The notes beneath the pieces are model-generated. The model saw only the letters and a program-made list of their open reading frames with translations, searched no databases and was not told where the DNA came from. A stretch of 64,000 bases of DNA from Chitinophaga filiformis (lineage in GTDB: Bacteria; Bacteroidota; Bacteroidia; Chitinophagales; Chitinophagaceae). Positions 44,610 to 53,697 of the stretch are shown here, piece after piece. Each line of letters opens with the position of its first letter. Positions within the stretch are counted from its first letter, which is position 1. The stretch is taken from contig NZ_JAKIRP010000019.1 of assembly GCF_021646545.1 (NCBI RefSeq), positions 100,690 through 164,689 of the forward strand, read 5' to 3'. Position numbers and translations under genes: made by a program.

Positions 44610-47536
44610 AACATCTTAACAATGGGAATCAGAATTTCAACCAGGGTACCCTCCTTATTGCCGAAACCAGACTTAAATTTATCAATAATTTCTAACTTTC
44701 CAACATTTCCATTAAAAGATTTTATAATCTGCAACCTTTCCCTAATCACGCTCAGAGCCGTGGATTCATGCCTTACCAGTCGCCCGCTTTTGATCTCATT
44801 TGCACGCTCCCACCCTATTCCGTCGTCATCCACGGAGCAGTATAACATGTCTTCACGAAGCACCAGTTTCACTTCCAGTCTGCCGCTGCCATTCTTCGGT
44901 GCCAGTCCATGTTTGATCGCGTTTTCAACAATCGGTTGAATGATCATGGGCGGTATATAGATTGTATAATCTTTCAGATGATCCTGCAGTATGAACTGAT
45001 AAGTGAATACGTTCGCAAAACGTATCTTCTCCAGTTCAATGTACCGCGTCAGGAAGGCAATCTCCTCTTCCAGTGATATAAATGACTTCCGGGAGTTGTT
45101 CAGCATCTGCCGCATCAGTGTGGCAAAATCTGCCAGGAAGTTGAGCGCCTGCTTCTCCTCTTTTTCCATGATCAGGTGCTGCACTGAATTCAGCGAGTTG
45201 AAGATGAAGTGCGGATTCATCTGGTTTGTCAGCGCTTTCGCCTCAAGTTCCGCTATCCTCCGGTTATATTCCGTCTTCCTCATCTCTGCCCGTTGGATCC
45301 TTCTGATGACATCTCTCAATATAAACGCCACCAGTATGAGGCCCAGCAATATCACAATACCTCTCGCCCACCATTGCTGGTACCAGCGCGGCAGAATAGT
45401 AACGGTAATAACCACCGGCTGACTCCAGTTGCTTTTGTATTTCCGCGCCCTGATCTGCAGTTGATAGGTATCTGGCTGCAGGTCGGGGAAAGGTACGATA
45501 TTAGACATTGTCGTGATCCATCCACTTGAAGTATCGCTGGAAAAGTTGTACTGGTACTCTACCAGCTCAGGCAGGTCATAGGCAATGGCGCCGAATTCTA
45601 CCTCAAAAGACGCCTTCCGCTGATACATTAGCACAAATTGTTTGCCAGGCAGATAGGTGCTGTCTCCATACCGCACATGATTCAGATAAATAGCCGGCGG
45701 TACGGTATCTACCGGCATCCTGGCGTCATTGAAATAACTCAGACCGTTGGATGTTGCTATGTACAGGATGCCTTGCTGATAATATACACTACGGGCGTCA
45801 TCACTCATCAGACCATCATTGGATGTGATGTTACGGATGAGCGCCTTGGTGCCTACATCGATAACGGAAACACCTTTGTTGGTGGCAACATACAGGCGTC
45901 CAATGCCGTCATAATATAGCTGCTGACAAATATCGCTGACCAGTTTATCTGCTGTGCTCAGATGAGCAGCCACAGTGTGATCCGCTCTAAGCACGTACAG
46001 CCCGTGATCACTGGTGCCTACCCAGAGCTCGCCATTGATCCACTTCAGATCTTTAATACTTAAATGCAAAGCAGGTTTCGTAGTCCGCAGTATCAACTTC
46101 CGTATGGCGTCATCACCATAAAACAGTCCGGCATTAGTGCCAACATAATAAGCAGAATCGTTGATACACGCAATAGAAGTGATCAACTCTTCTTCCCGGG
46201 GAGTACTATAGTTGTCACAGATCACCTGATCTTTAGTCGCAATTCGTATTTTGCCACCGGGACTGATATCCACATCTTTCAGCGTTTTGACACGCCTCAG
46301 GAGCAACGGCTTTTGCGAGACCGTATTAAATGTGTACAGTCCATTATCAGAGCCGATCAGCATTTCATTCGGCTTGTACGGAAGGATACTGAGGATACTG
46401 TTCCTTCCACTGGTCGTATCCAGGTTGAACCGAAGGAACTTGCTATTGCTGTCCATCGTATTCAATACACCGGCATTCTGTCCTATCAATAAGGTACCCG
46501 TCTTCTCATCTTTACCGATGCTGAAAATAGAGTGTGAGTACAGTCCATTCGTATTGTCGAGATAGTTAAAGTAAAAATTCTTGTATGGAATGTTGAAAAC
46601 GCCATCCCCAAATGTCGTGATCCAGATGTTACCATCGCGGTCTTTGAGCAGCGATGTGATATAATGGTTCTGCAACAACTTGGATACCTTTCTTTCTCCG
46701 TGGAAAAATCCTTTGAGGTAATAGAGGGCTCTTGGCGTGCCTATCCACAGATTATCATTGTCCATACAGATGTTACTGATCTCATCCCTTATACCCCAAT
46801 CAGTTCCCCTGAAAAAACAAACCGCTTCCTTATTGCTGTAGGTATACAAATTGTTCTCGACAATGACCACCGGGTGCTTCCGTACGCGCTGAATGGAGGC
46901 CTGATCAAGCGGGAAAGGACATACACTTGCTATTTTCTGATCAGGGTTATTGACATCTTCCAGGTCAGGCAGGTTAAAATAAGGCTGCAGGGGTTTAAAA
47001 ATGGTATCGTTACGGAGGAAGTAGAACAGGTCGGTGGGCTTGGCGCCCAGCTTGTCGTAAGTAGTTTTTCTCCCACTGTATTGAATGATGTGGTTGTCGG
47101 TATTCAGGAACCAGATGAAACCAGCATAGTCTTCAAACATATACTGCATGTATTCACCGCGGGCGTCCATATGCAGGGATGAATCATTCTCAGCGGTATG
47201 AATCGTGTAGTTCCAATAGAAGGAAGGCAACCCGTTGAGGGTCGAAAACCAGACACGTCCCTTTGAATCGGCCGTGAGTTTTACAACATCGTTGTCGGTT
47301 AATCCGTCTTTTTTTGAATAGTTGCGAAAGCGTTTGCCGTCAAATTTACTGACGCCGGTGGGAGTAGAAAACCAGATAAATCCTTCCTTGTCCTGCACAA
47401 CGGAATAGACCGTAGCATTGGCGAGACCATCCTTTACGTTATAGTTACGGATCATCAGCCCCTGAGCAGCTGCGTTATTGACAGTGCTCAGAACCATTAG
47501 TATCCACCATAAAAATATATAACGGACCTTAGGCAT
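44606..47536 (-). CDS. Two-component sensor histidine kinase, beta-propeller (Reg_prop / Y_Y_Y) LytS-type
   Basis: About 976 residues from ATG at 47536. Signal peptide, then a periplasmic seven-bladed propeller pair made of Reg_prop repeats (GLANATVYSVVQDKEGFIWFST, GLTDNDVVKLTADSKGRVWFST, DRDGNIWITTFGDGVF). A Y_Y_Y domain follows (about 640-710, QYNFSSDTSSGWI, LQIRARKYKSNW). One transmembrane helix lies near 725 (GIVILLGLILVAFIL). The His_kinase domain has QMNPHFIFNSLNSVQHL (phospho-acceptor His776) and the ATP-binding end PPMIIQPIVENAIKHGLAPK with DDGIGW. It is of the hybrid-like architecture without the AraC part; output goes to the LytTR regulator. Confidence 0.94.
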   Translation of the reverse strand: MPKVRYIFLWWILMVLSTVNNAAAQGLMIRNYNVKDGLANATVYSVVQDKEGFIWFSTPTGVSKFDGKRFRNYSKKDGLTDNDVVKLTADSKGRVWFSTLNGLPSFYWNYTIHTAENDSSLHMDARGEYMQYMFEDYAGFIWFLNTDNHIIQYSGRKTTYDKLGAKPTDLFYFLRNDTIFKPLQPYFNLPDLEDVNNPDQKIASVCPFPLDQASIQRVRKHPVVIVENNLYTYSNKEAVCFFRGTDWGIRDEISNICMDNDNLWIGTPRALYYLKGFFHGERKVSKLLQNHYITSLLKDRDGNIWITTFGDGVFNIPYKNFYFNYLDNTNGLYSHSIFSIGKDEKTGTLLIGQNAGVLNTMDSNSKFLRFNLDTTSGRNSILSILPYKPNEMLIGSDNGLYTFNTVSQKPLLLRRVKTLKDVDISPGGKIRIATKDQVICDNYSTPREEELITSIACINDSAYYVGTNAGLFYGDDAIRKLILRTTKPALHLSIKDLKWINGELWVGTSDHGLYVLRADHTVAAHLSTADKLVSDICQQLYYDGIGRLYVATNKGVSVIDVGTKALIRNITSNDGLMSDDARSVYYQQGILYIATSNGLSYFNDARMPVDTVPPAIYLNHVRYGDSTYLPGKQFVLMYQRKASFEVEFGAIAYDLPELVEYQYNFSSDTSSGWITTMSNIVPFPDLQPDTYQLQIRARKYKSNWSQPVVITVTILPRWYQQWWARGIVILLGLILVAFILRDVIRRIQRAEMRKTEYNRRIAELEAKALTNQMNPHFIFNSLNSVQHLIMEKEEKQALNFLADFATLMRQMLNNSRKSFISLEEEIAFLTRYIELEKIRFANVFTYQFILQDHLKDYTIYIPPMIIQPIVENAIKHGLAPKNGSGRLEVKLVLREDMLYCSVDDDGIGWERANEIKSGRLVRHESTALSVIRERLQIIKSFNGNVGKLEIIDKFKSGFGNKEGTLVEILIPIVKML

Positions 47537-47562
47537 CAAGAGGGTCGGATTTTGATAATAAA

Positions 47563-47596
47563 ACCGGCAGTACCAGCGTCGGCTGGCACTACCGGT
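47563..47596 (-). terminator. Terminator of proS
   Basis: ACCGGCAGTACCAGC (47563-47577) pairs with GCTGGCACTACCGGT (47582-47596) with two A/C mismatches and a GTCG tetraloop. On the minus strand it is followed by TTTTATTAT, nine bases after the proS stop. Confidence 0.75.
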
Positions 47597-47604
47597 GAGT
47601 CTTG

Positions 47605-49080
47605 TTAATATGCGCGGGCAAATAATACCCTTTGCGTAGAAGGTTTACCTGTAAGGATACAGGTACCAGCCTCCTGTTTATTATTTAAAGGAATGCAACG
47701 GATCGTTGCTTTAGTGCGCTCCTTGATCTTCTCTTCTGTTTCTGTAGTGCCATCCCAGTGAGCAGAGATGAATCCACCTTTCTCTTCGAGCAGGCGTTCA
47801 AATTCCTCTATGGTATTGGCAGGTGTGATATGTTCATCACGGAAGGCCAGTGCTTTGTTGTACATCTGCTGCTGGATATCTTCCAACAGTACACCGATAC
47901 GCTCAGCCAGGCCGTCCAGCGGCAGGCTTTCCTTGGACTTGGTGTCACGACGGGCTACTTCAGCCACATTATTTTCCAGGTCACGGGCTCCCAGTGCGAT
48001 ACGTACAGGCACACCCTTCATTTCGTATTCTGCAAATTTCCATCCCGGACGGGCATTGTCGCTATCATCATATTTCACACGGATACCGGCTTTCTTCAGC
48101 TGGCCCATGATCTCGTGTACTTTTGCGTCGATCTTTGCCTTCTGGTCGTCGCCTTTATAAATAGGCACGATCACTACCTGTAAAGGAGCAATACGCGGAG
48201 GCAGTACCAGACCATCGTCATCGCTGTGCGCCATTACCAGTGCGCCGATCAGACGGGTGGATACCCCCCAGGAGGTAGCCCATACATATTCCAGTTTGTT
48301 CTCTTTGTTGGAGAACTGCACATCAAATGCTTTTGCAAAGTTTTGTCCCAGGAAGTGGGAAGTACCAGCCTGCAACGCCTTACCATCCTGCATCAGCGCC
48401 TCGATACAGTAAGTGTCGATAGCACCGGCAAAACGCTCAGCGGGCGATTTAACCCCTCTTACCACCGGCATTGCCATATAGTTCTCAGCAAAGTCAGCAT
48501 AAACTTCCAGCATCTGCTCAGTTTCAGCGATCGCCTCTTCAGCGGTAGCGTGGGCAGTATGCCCCTCCTGCCAGAGGAATTCGGCTGTACGCAGGAACAG
48601 GCGCGTACGCATTTCCCAGCGCACAACGTTCGCCCACTGGTTGATCAGCAGCGGCAGGTCGCGGTACGACTGGATCCAGTCTTTATATGTATTCCAGATG
48701 ATCGTTTCGGAAGTAGGGCGAACGATCAGTTCTTCCTCCAGTTTGGCAGTAGGATCTACCACAACACCCTTACCATTCGGATTTTTCATCAGACGGTGGT
48801 GTGTTACAACGGCGCATTCCTTTGCGAAGCCTTCAATATGATCTTCCTCTTTACTCAGGAAGCTTTTAGGAATGAATAAGGGGAAGTAAGCGTTCTGGTG
48901 TCCGGTGTCTTTGAATTTTTTGTCCAGCACGTCTCTCATGCCTTCCCAAAGTGCAAAACCGTATGGTTTTATTACCATACATCCCTTCACCGCAGAATAA
49001 TCTGCCAATCCTCCTTTCAGAACCAAATCATTATACCATTGTGAATAATCTTCAGAACGGGCTGTGATCTCTTTACTCAT
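47605..49080 (-). CDS. proS: Prolyl-tRNA synthetase, archaeal/eukaryotic type
   Basis: A 491-residue class-II synthetase that charges tRNA-Pro. Motif 2 is in WEMRTRLFLRTAEFLWQEGHTAHAT, motif 3 in WGVSTRLIGALVMAHSDDDGLVLPP, and motif 1 near GCMVIKPYGFALWEGM. The anticodon-binding domain begins at LQVVIVPIYKG, and the C-terminal zinc-like domain ends in RVLFARAY. It lacks the insertion-type editing domain, which identifies the archaeal/eukaryotic form typical of Bacteroidota. Monocistronic, with its own terminator. Confidence 0.97.
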   Translation of the reverse strand: MSKEITARSEDYSQWYNDLVLKGGLADYSAVKGCMVIKPYGFALWEGMRDVLDKKFKDTGHQNAYFPLFIPKSFLSKEEDHIEGFAKECAVVTHHRLMKNPNGKGVVVDPTAKLEEELIVRPTSETIIWNTYKDWIQSYRDLPLLINQWANVVRWEMRTRLFLRTAEFLWQEGHTAHATAEEAIAETEQMLEVYADFAENYMAMPVVRGVKSPAERFAGAIDTYCIEALMQDGKALQAGTSHFLGQNFAKAFDVQFSNKENKLEYVWATSWGVSTRLIGALVMAHSDDDGLVLPPRIAPLQVVIVPIYKGDDQKAKIDAKVHEIMGQLKKAGIRVKYDDSDNARPGWKFAEYEMKGVPVRIALGARDLENNVAEVARRDTKSKESLPLDGLAERIGVLLEDIQQQMYNKALAFRDEHITPANTIEEFERLLEEKGGFISAHWDGTTETEEKIKERTKATIRCIPLNNKQEAGTCILTGKPSTQRVLFARAY

Positions 49081-49326
49081 ATAGCGTTGAAATATTTATA
49101 ATCGTGGCCGGTACATATATTATAAATCAAATCTGAATTTGGCTTAATATTTGTACTGGATATATTACCAAAAGGTAAAATGTCACAAACCTACATGAAA
49201 ATCAGAAACGTGCAAATAGTTTGGTAAAATATTATGAGTGGTTAGATATTATTGTAGCAGTGACCGTTCTTTACGTTAAAAATAGTGTAAATTTACTATA
49301 GAAATCAGGCTAAAAATTCCGACAAA

Positions 49327-50349
49327 ATGAAATCAGTTCCTTACCTTGCTGTGCTAGCGCTGTTTATCCTAAGCAGCTGTTCATCAGCATATAAAACCAC
49401 ACAAACACCGGACGATGTGTACTACTCTCCGAGAGTTAAACCCACCTATGCTGCAAGCAATAATCAAAATAACGATAACGTTAATGTGACTGATGCCGAA
49501 GGTGATGGCACCTATGTTACGTATGACGATGAAGATCAGGGGGATTATTCACGCCGCATAGACATGTTTAACAGGAACTATAAAGGTTCTTACTACGATT
49601 ACTATTCACCAAACGTATATTCCGGTTTTTACGGTAGTCCTTACTACGGTAGCGGCTGGGGTATCAGCAGTTACTACGGTGGCGGCTTCGGTTATGGCTG
49701 GGGTTCTCCTTACTACAGCTCTTTCTGGGGTCCTTCCGTTAGCATAGGCTTCGGTTACGGCTGGGGTGGTTACAACCCATGGTATAGTGGCTGGTACAGT
49801 CCATGGTACAGCAGCTGGGCATATAATCCCTGGTACTATGGCGGATATCACGGTGGCTATTATGGCGGATATCCTGGTTACTGGGGTGGTCACGGAGGCT
49901 ACTATGGTTATGCTTCTCCGGGACGCCGTACACGCGGTAGCTTCGGTACTTCTTACCCAGGCAGGGTAGTTGGCGGAACAACGCCTAATCCTGGTGGCCG
50001 TACAACCAGAACAGATTATACTCCATCGAGAAGGGGTTCCGGTACTACCAGCCCTGGCGGACGTGTTGTAGAACGTCCTACTACCGGTGGCAGGACCAAT
50101 CCTGATGGTTATTACACACCAAGACGTTCATTTACACCTTCTGCAGGCGAACGCCCTGTAGGTAGCGACGGTGGTGGCCGCAGCAGTGGCTCTTACAATC
50201 CTCCTACCAGGTCCTTCCAGCCAGCGCAGCAACCACAGCGTTCTTATTCACCTCCTCCATCCTATACGCCTAGCAGATCCAGCGGCGGCGGTGGTTCCAT
50301 CGGTGGTGGTGGCGGCGGCGGTGGTCGCGCAGGCAGAACGAGGAACTAA
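49327..50349 (+). CDS. Gly/Tyr/Ser-rich low-complexity lipoprotein
   Basis: A 340-residue lipoprotein with signal and lipobox (VLALFILSSC, Cys18). The mature N terminus (20-80) is Asn/Asp/Tyr-rich. Residues about 85-195 are dominated by Gly, Tyr, Trp and Ser in short repeats such as SPYYGSGWG, GYGWGSPYYSSFWG, PWYSGWYSPWYSSW, GGYHGGYYGGY. The C-terminal third alternates Pro/Arg/Thr/Ser (GGRTTRTDYTPSRRG) and ends in a poly-Gly run. It resembles adhesive or structural Gly/Tyr-rich proteins rather than an enzyme, and is expected to sit disordered on the outer membrane. Function unknown. Its own terminator follows. Confidence 0.75.
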   Translation: MKSVPYLAVLALFILSSCSSAYKTTQTPDDVYYSPRVKPTYAASNNQNNDNVNVTDAEGDGTYVTYDDEDQGDYSRRIDMFNRNYKGSYYDYYSPNVYSGFYGSPYYGSGWGISSYYGGGFGYGWGSPYYSSFWGPSVSIGFGYGWGGYNPWYSGWYSPWYSSWAYNPWYYGGYHGGYYGGYPGYWGGHGGYYGYASPGRRTRGSFGTSYPGRVVGGTTPNPGGRTTRTDYTPSRRGSGTTSPGGRVVERPTTGGRTNPDGYYTPRRSFTPSAGERPVGSDGGGRSSGSYNPPTRSFQPAQQPQRSYSPPPSYTPSRSSGGGGSIGGGGGGGGRAGRTRN

Positions 50350-50386
50350 TACTAAAATGATTTGATCATTGAATATTCTAAAAATG

Positions 50387-50415
50387 TACCCTGGTCAAAA
50401 GCCAGGGTATTTTTT
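50387..50415 (+). terminator. Terminator of the Gly/Tyr-rich lipoprotein
   Basis: TACCCTGG (50387-50394) pairs with CCAGGGTA (50402-50409) with a 7-base loop and a T6 tract. It lies before the preferred start of the next gene at 50432. Confidence 0.88.
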
Positions 50416-50431
50416 AACCCTTAATTCTACT

Positions 50432-52021
50432 ATGATGATTAAAAGAATGGTGTTCGCCCTGGCATTGACAGGAACCTGCTTATCCCTGCAGGCACAAACG
50501 ATAGACGACGCTTTACGATTCAGCACGACTTCACCCTCAGGTACAACAAGAGGACAATCAGTAGGTGGCGCTCTCGGTGCATTGGGAGGAGAAGCCTCTT
50601 CCCTGTATGTAAACCCCGCGGGAGTCGGCTTTTTCAGAACAAATGATTTCTCATTTACCGTTGGTTTCCAGAATATTTCCAACTCAGGCACTTACCTGAA
50701 TACGAAGGCTGATGACAATAAGTTCATTCCGCTTGTTTCCAATATCACCATGATCTTTGGTGGCAGAAGGAAAAAGCCGGATAGCAAATGGCAGAATTTC
50801 AGTTTCGGGCTGGGTCTGAACCGTACGCAGAACTACAATCAGCGGATCTATTACACAGGTACCAATACCAGTTCCTCGCTGTCATTGAACTATTACCTGG
50901 ATGCAGAAGCTGCCGGTGTTACCAACCCGGATCAACAGCTGGGTGGTAGCCAGACGATCGGTTCCCTGGCGCATACTTCTGCACTCGCTTATCAGACAGG
51001 ACTTATTTCTCCTTACACGGACAATAACAACCAGCCTGATGGCACCTTCTTTTCTGCTGCACAGGCACAGGACCGCAGCATCAATGTAAAACAGGAGAAC
51101 ATTGTTGACGCCAAAGGCGGCGCCTATGACGTAGCATTCGCTTTCGCTGCTAACTATGACGATAAGCTGTACCTCGGCGGTAGCCTGAATATTCCGACCA
51201 TGACCTACAAAAATTCAAGGACATGGAAAGAAACTAACCAGAACACCGTTCCAACAGACCTGAACAGCTTTGATGTTACTGAAACACTCAGATCAGAAGG
51301 AACGGGTATCAACCTCAAGGTGGGTGGTATCTATAAACCCGTTAAGGCCTTAAGTCTGGGTGCTACCTTCCACTCTCCTTCCTGGATCAGTTTTACAGAT
51401 ACCTACCGGACAAACATGACCACTTCTACCAAGACCTTCGGCGTGCTGTCTGCTTCGTCTACCGAAACTAATGATGGCTTTGAAGACGAGTCAAAGTATA
51501 CTGTCAGAACACCGTGGAAAGGAGTACTTAGCGCAGCCTTCCTTTTCGCTCCTTCGGCCGATACCAGGAAGCCGACAGGTTTCATTTCCTTCGACTATGA
51601 ATACATGGACTATGCTTCCATGAAAATGCGTTTCCGGAACGATAACAGCTTTGACAGGGAAGACTCCGATCTTCGTAACGACGCTATTAAGGCAACCTAC
51701 CAGGGAGCGTCTAACATCCGCGTAGGTGGCGAGTTAAAGCTGCACGTTATCGCTTTCAGACTGGGTTATGCCCTGTATGGCAGTCCTTATAAGAACGGTG
51801 CCATTGACGGTAAACGCCAGTATTACAGCGGCGGTATCGGTTACAGGAACCGCGGGTTCTATATGGACCTGGGCCTGGTGTATGGCAGCAATACCTTCAC
51901 CAATCAGCCTTATGTACTGTCTTCCAATGCTGATCCGGCCGACAACTACACTACACCGGCGGCTGCGAAGATCGACAGCAAACAGGCTAACATCAATGCT
52001 ACCTTTGGCTGGAAGTTCTAA
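50432..52021 (+). CDS. FadL/OmpP1-like outer-membrane protein (copy 1)
   Basis: A 529-residue beta-barrel protein. ATG at 50432 (MMIKRMVFALALTGTCLSLQAQ) gives a clean signal peptide; an upstream in-frame ATG at 50369 was rejected because it would translate through the terminator at 50387-50415. The mature N terminus TIDDALRFSTTSPSGTTRGQSVGGALGALGGEASSLYVNPAG is the conserved FadL-type opening (the NPAG motif near residue 60). The rest is a barrel of about 14 strands (KVGGIYKPVKALSLGATFHSP, YYSGGIGYRNRGFYMDLGLVYG). It likely passes hydrophobic molecules across the outer membrane. The next gene is a close paralogue. Confidence 0.85.
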   Translation: MMIKRMVFALALTGTCLSLQAQTIDDALRFSTTSPSGTTRGQSVGGALGALGGEASSLYVNPAGVGFFRTNDFSFTVGFQNISNSGTYLNTKADDNKFIPLVSNITMIFGGRRKKPDSKWQNFSFGLGLNRTQNYNQRIYYTGTNTSSSLSLNYYLDAEAAGVTNPDQQLGGSQTIGSLAHTSALAYQTGLISPYTDNNNQPDGTFFSAAQAQDRSINVKQENIVDAKGGAYDVAFAFAANYDDKLYLGGSLNIPTMTYKNSRTWKETNQNTVPTDLNSFDVTETLRSEGTGINLKVGGIYKPVKALSLGATFHSPSWISFTDTYRTNMTTSTKTFGVLSASSTETNDGFEDESKYTVRTPWKGVLSAAFLFAPSADTRKPTGFISFDYEYMDYASMKMRFRNDNSFDREDSDLRNDAIKATYQGASNIRVGGELKLHVIAFRLGYALYGSPYKNGAIDGKRQYYSGGIGYRNRGFYMDLGLVYGSNTFTNQPYVLSSNADPADNYTTPAAAKIDSKQANINATFGWKF

Positions 52022-52046
52022 TCCGTCACCAAACATATTTTACTTG

Positions 52047-52082
52047 AAAAGGGCGTTCGCTTTGCGTGGACGCCCTTTTTTT
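52047..52082 (+). terminator. Terminator between the two FadL-like genes
   Basis: AAAAGGGCGT (52047-52056) pairs with ACGCCCTTTT (52070-52079), 13-base loop, T7 tract. It separates the two paralogues into independent transcripts. Confidence 0.88.
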
Positions 52083-52112
52083 AAATAGAGAAGGGATCAA
52101 TCCATTTTTCTC

Positions 52113-52120
52113 TATTTTTG
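52113..52120 (+). promoter_or_regulatory. -7 promoter box of FadL-like copy 2
   Basis: TATTTTTG matches TAnnTTTG, 17 bases before the ATG at 52138. It rules out the in-frame upstream start at 52066. Confidence 0.55.
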
Positions 52121-52137
52121 CGCGGCGATATACACCT

Positions 52138-53697
52138 ATGACTTACAAACTGTCACTATTACTGGCTTTTGCCTTACCGGCAATTACATATCCTGTTGCA
52201 GCTCAAACCTTACAGGATGTTTTAAAATTCAGCAGCGACATACCCGTGGGCTCTGCCCGCGGACAAGCAATCGGCGGCGCCACAGGTGCATTGGGAGGAG
52301 AAGTAGCAGCCATCTATGTGAATCCTGCAGCCGCTGCTTTCTTCCGTAGCAGCGACCTTTCTTTTTCTCTTGGCTATCAGCATATTAATAATACCAACTA
52401 TTATCTTGGCAATAAAGACAACGCCAAAAGGGGCGGCCTGAAGTTTGACAACTTCACCCTGCTGATGCGCAGCAAGGAGAAGGAACGTCCCCTGGTATTT
52501 GCCATGGGTGTGAACAGGACGAACAACTTCCGGGAAGATGTCTACTACCAGGGAAGCATCGCCAATTCCTCCCAGTCGCTCAATTACTTCATCCAGGCAG
52601 ACAATGCCCATGTCAGCAACCCAGACGCGCTACTATCCGCCGGGCAGGATGTAGCGATCAGGCATGCCGCATCCCTTGCCTACCAGACTTACCTGATCAA
52701 TCCTTACCGGGAGGGCGATCAATATAAGTTCACATCAGCCGCAGAAGCGGACGACTACAGTATACTGGTCCATCAATCCCACCATATCCTCACGCATGGC
52801 GGTATTACGGAACTGGCGCTCGTCTTCGGCAAGCAGCACAGCGACAAGTTATACTTCGGAGGCAGTATGAATATTGGCTTCATTAAACAAGGCCAGCAGG
52901 ATATCTGGGAGGAGCGGAATATTAATCCGGTGCATGCTGACCTGAATGCCTACCAGGTAACCCAGACAACGACTACAAACGGCATTGGGGTTAACCTGAA
53001 ATTAGGAGGTATCTACAAACCGGCAGCGCCGCTCAACCTGGGCCTCACATTTCAATCGCCTACCTGGTATGGCGTGAATAAGGACTATCAGACGGATATG
53101 CTGACTGACACCAAATCGGCCGGTGTAGTAAGGGCATCTACTGTTTATATGATTGATGATACCACACAGTCGGAAACAGACAATCTCAATTACAGCGTCA
53201 GAACGCCCTGGAAAGCGACAGCAAGCGCTGTGGTGCTGTTCAACACAGGCGGTAACCCTGATCATCCTTACGGGTTTATCAGCGTTGATTACGAGCTGGA
53301 CGACTATCGCTCCATGAAGCTAAAGTATGGGGATGCATTGGATAATCACTATTATGCTGAGCAGGTAAAAGCTAACTACCGGACAGCAGGCAACTTCCGT
53401 GCAGGTGCGGAAATAAAATATCTGCTTTATGCCCTGCGACTTGGTTTTGCACGTTATGGCAGTCCTTATAAAGATAGCGGGATTGACGGTGCGCGTACTT
53501 ATTACAGCGGTGGCGTAGGCTACAAGACTAACAGTGGTTATTACATGGACCTTTCGTTTATCAGAGGAGGGCATCAACAGCGGCGGGAAGTGCCTTACGA
53601 GCTCTTACCCAACAATTATGGGTATGTGAATCCGCCGGCGGCACAAATCACCAGTGCCACCACGAGAATGGCGCTGACCTGTGGCGTCAGGTTTTAA
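52138..53697 (+). CDS. FadL/OmpP1-like outer-membrane protein (copy 2)
   Basis: A 519-residue paralogue of the preceding gene. It starts MTYKLSLLLAFALPAITYP with a signal peptide ending VAAQ, then TLQDVLKFSSDIPVGSARGQAIGGATGALGGEVAAIYVNPAA, matching copy 1 position for position. Other shared blocks are SLAYQTYLINPY, NLKLGGIYKPAAPLNLGLTFQSP, and RYGSPYKDSGIDGARTYYSGGVGY. The two have drifted clearly, so the duplication is old. Its last 11 bases overlap the end of miaA on the other strand. Confidence 0.85.
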   Translation: MTYKLSLLLAFALPAITYPVAAQTLQDVLKFSSDIPVGSARGQAIGGATGALGGEVAAIYVNPAAAAFFRSSDLSFSLGYQHINNTNYYLGNKDNAKRGGLKFDNFTLLMRSKEKERPLVFAMGVNRTNNFREDVYYQGSIANSSQSLNYFIQADNAHVSNPDALLSAGQDVAIRHAASLAYQTYLINPYREGDQYKFTSAAEADDYSILVHQSHHILTHGGITELALVFGKQHSDKLYFGGSMNIGFIKQGQQDIWEERNINPVHADLNAYQVTQTTTTNGIGVNLKLGGIYKPAAPLNLGLTFQSPTWYGVNKDYQTDMLTDTKSAGVVRASTVYMIDDTTQSETDNLNYSVRTPWKATASAVVLFNTGGNPDHPYGFISVDYELDDYRSMKLKYGDALDNHYYAEQVKANYRTAGNFRAGAEIKYLLYALRLGFARYGSPYKDSGIDGARTYYSGGVGYKTNSGYYMDLSFIRGGHQQRREVPYELLPNNYGYVNPPAAQITSATTRMALTCGVRF

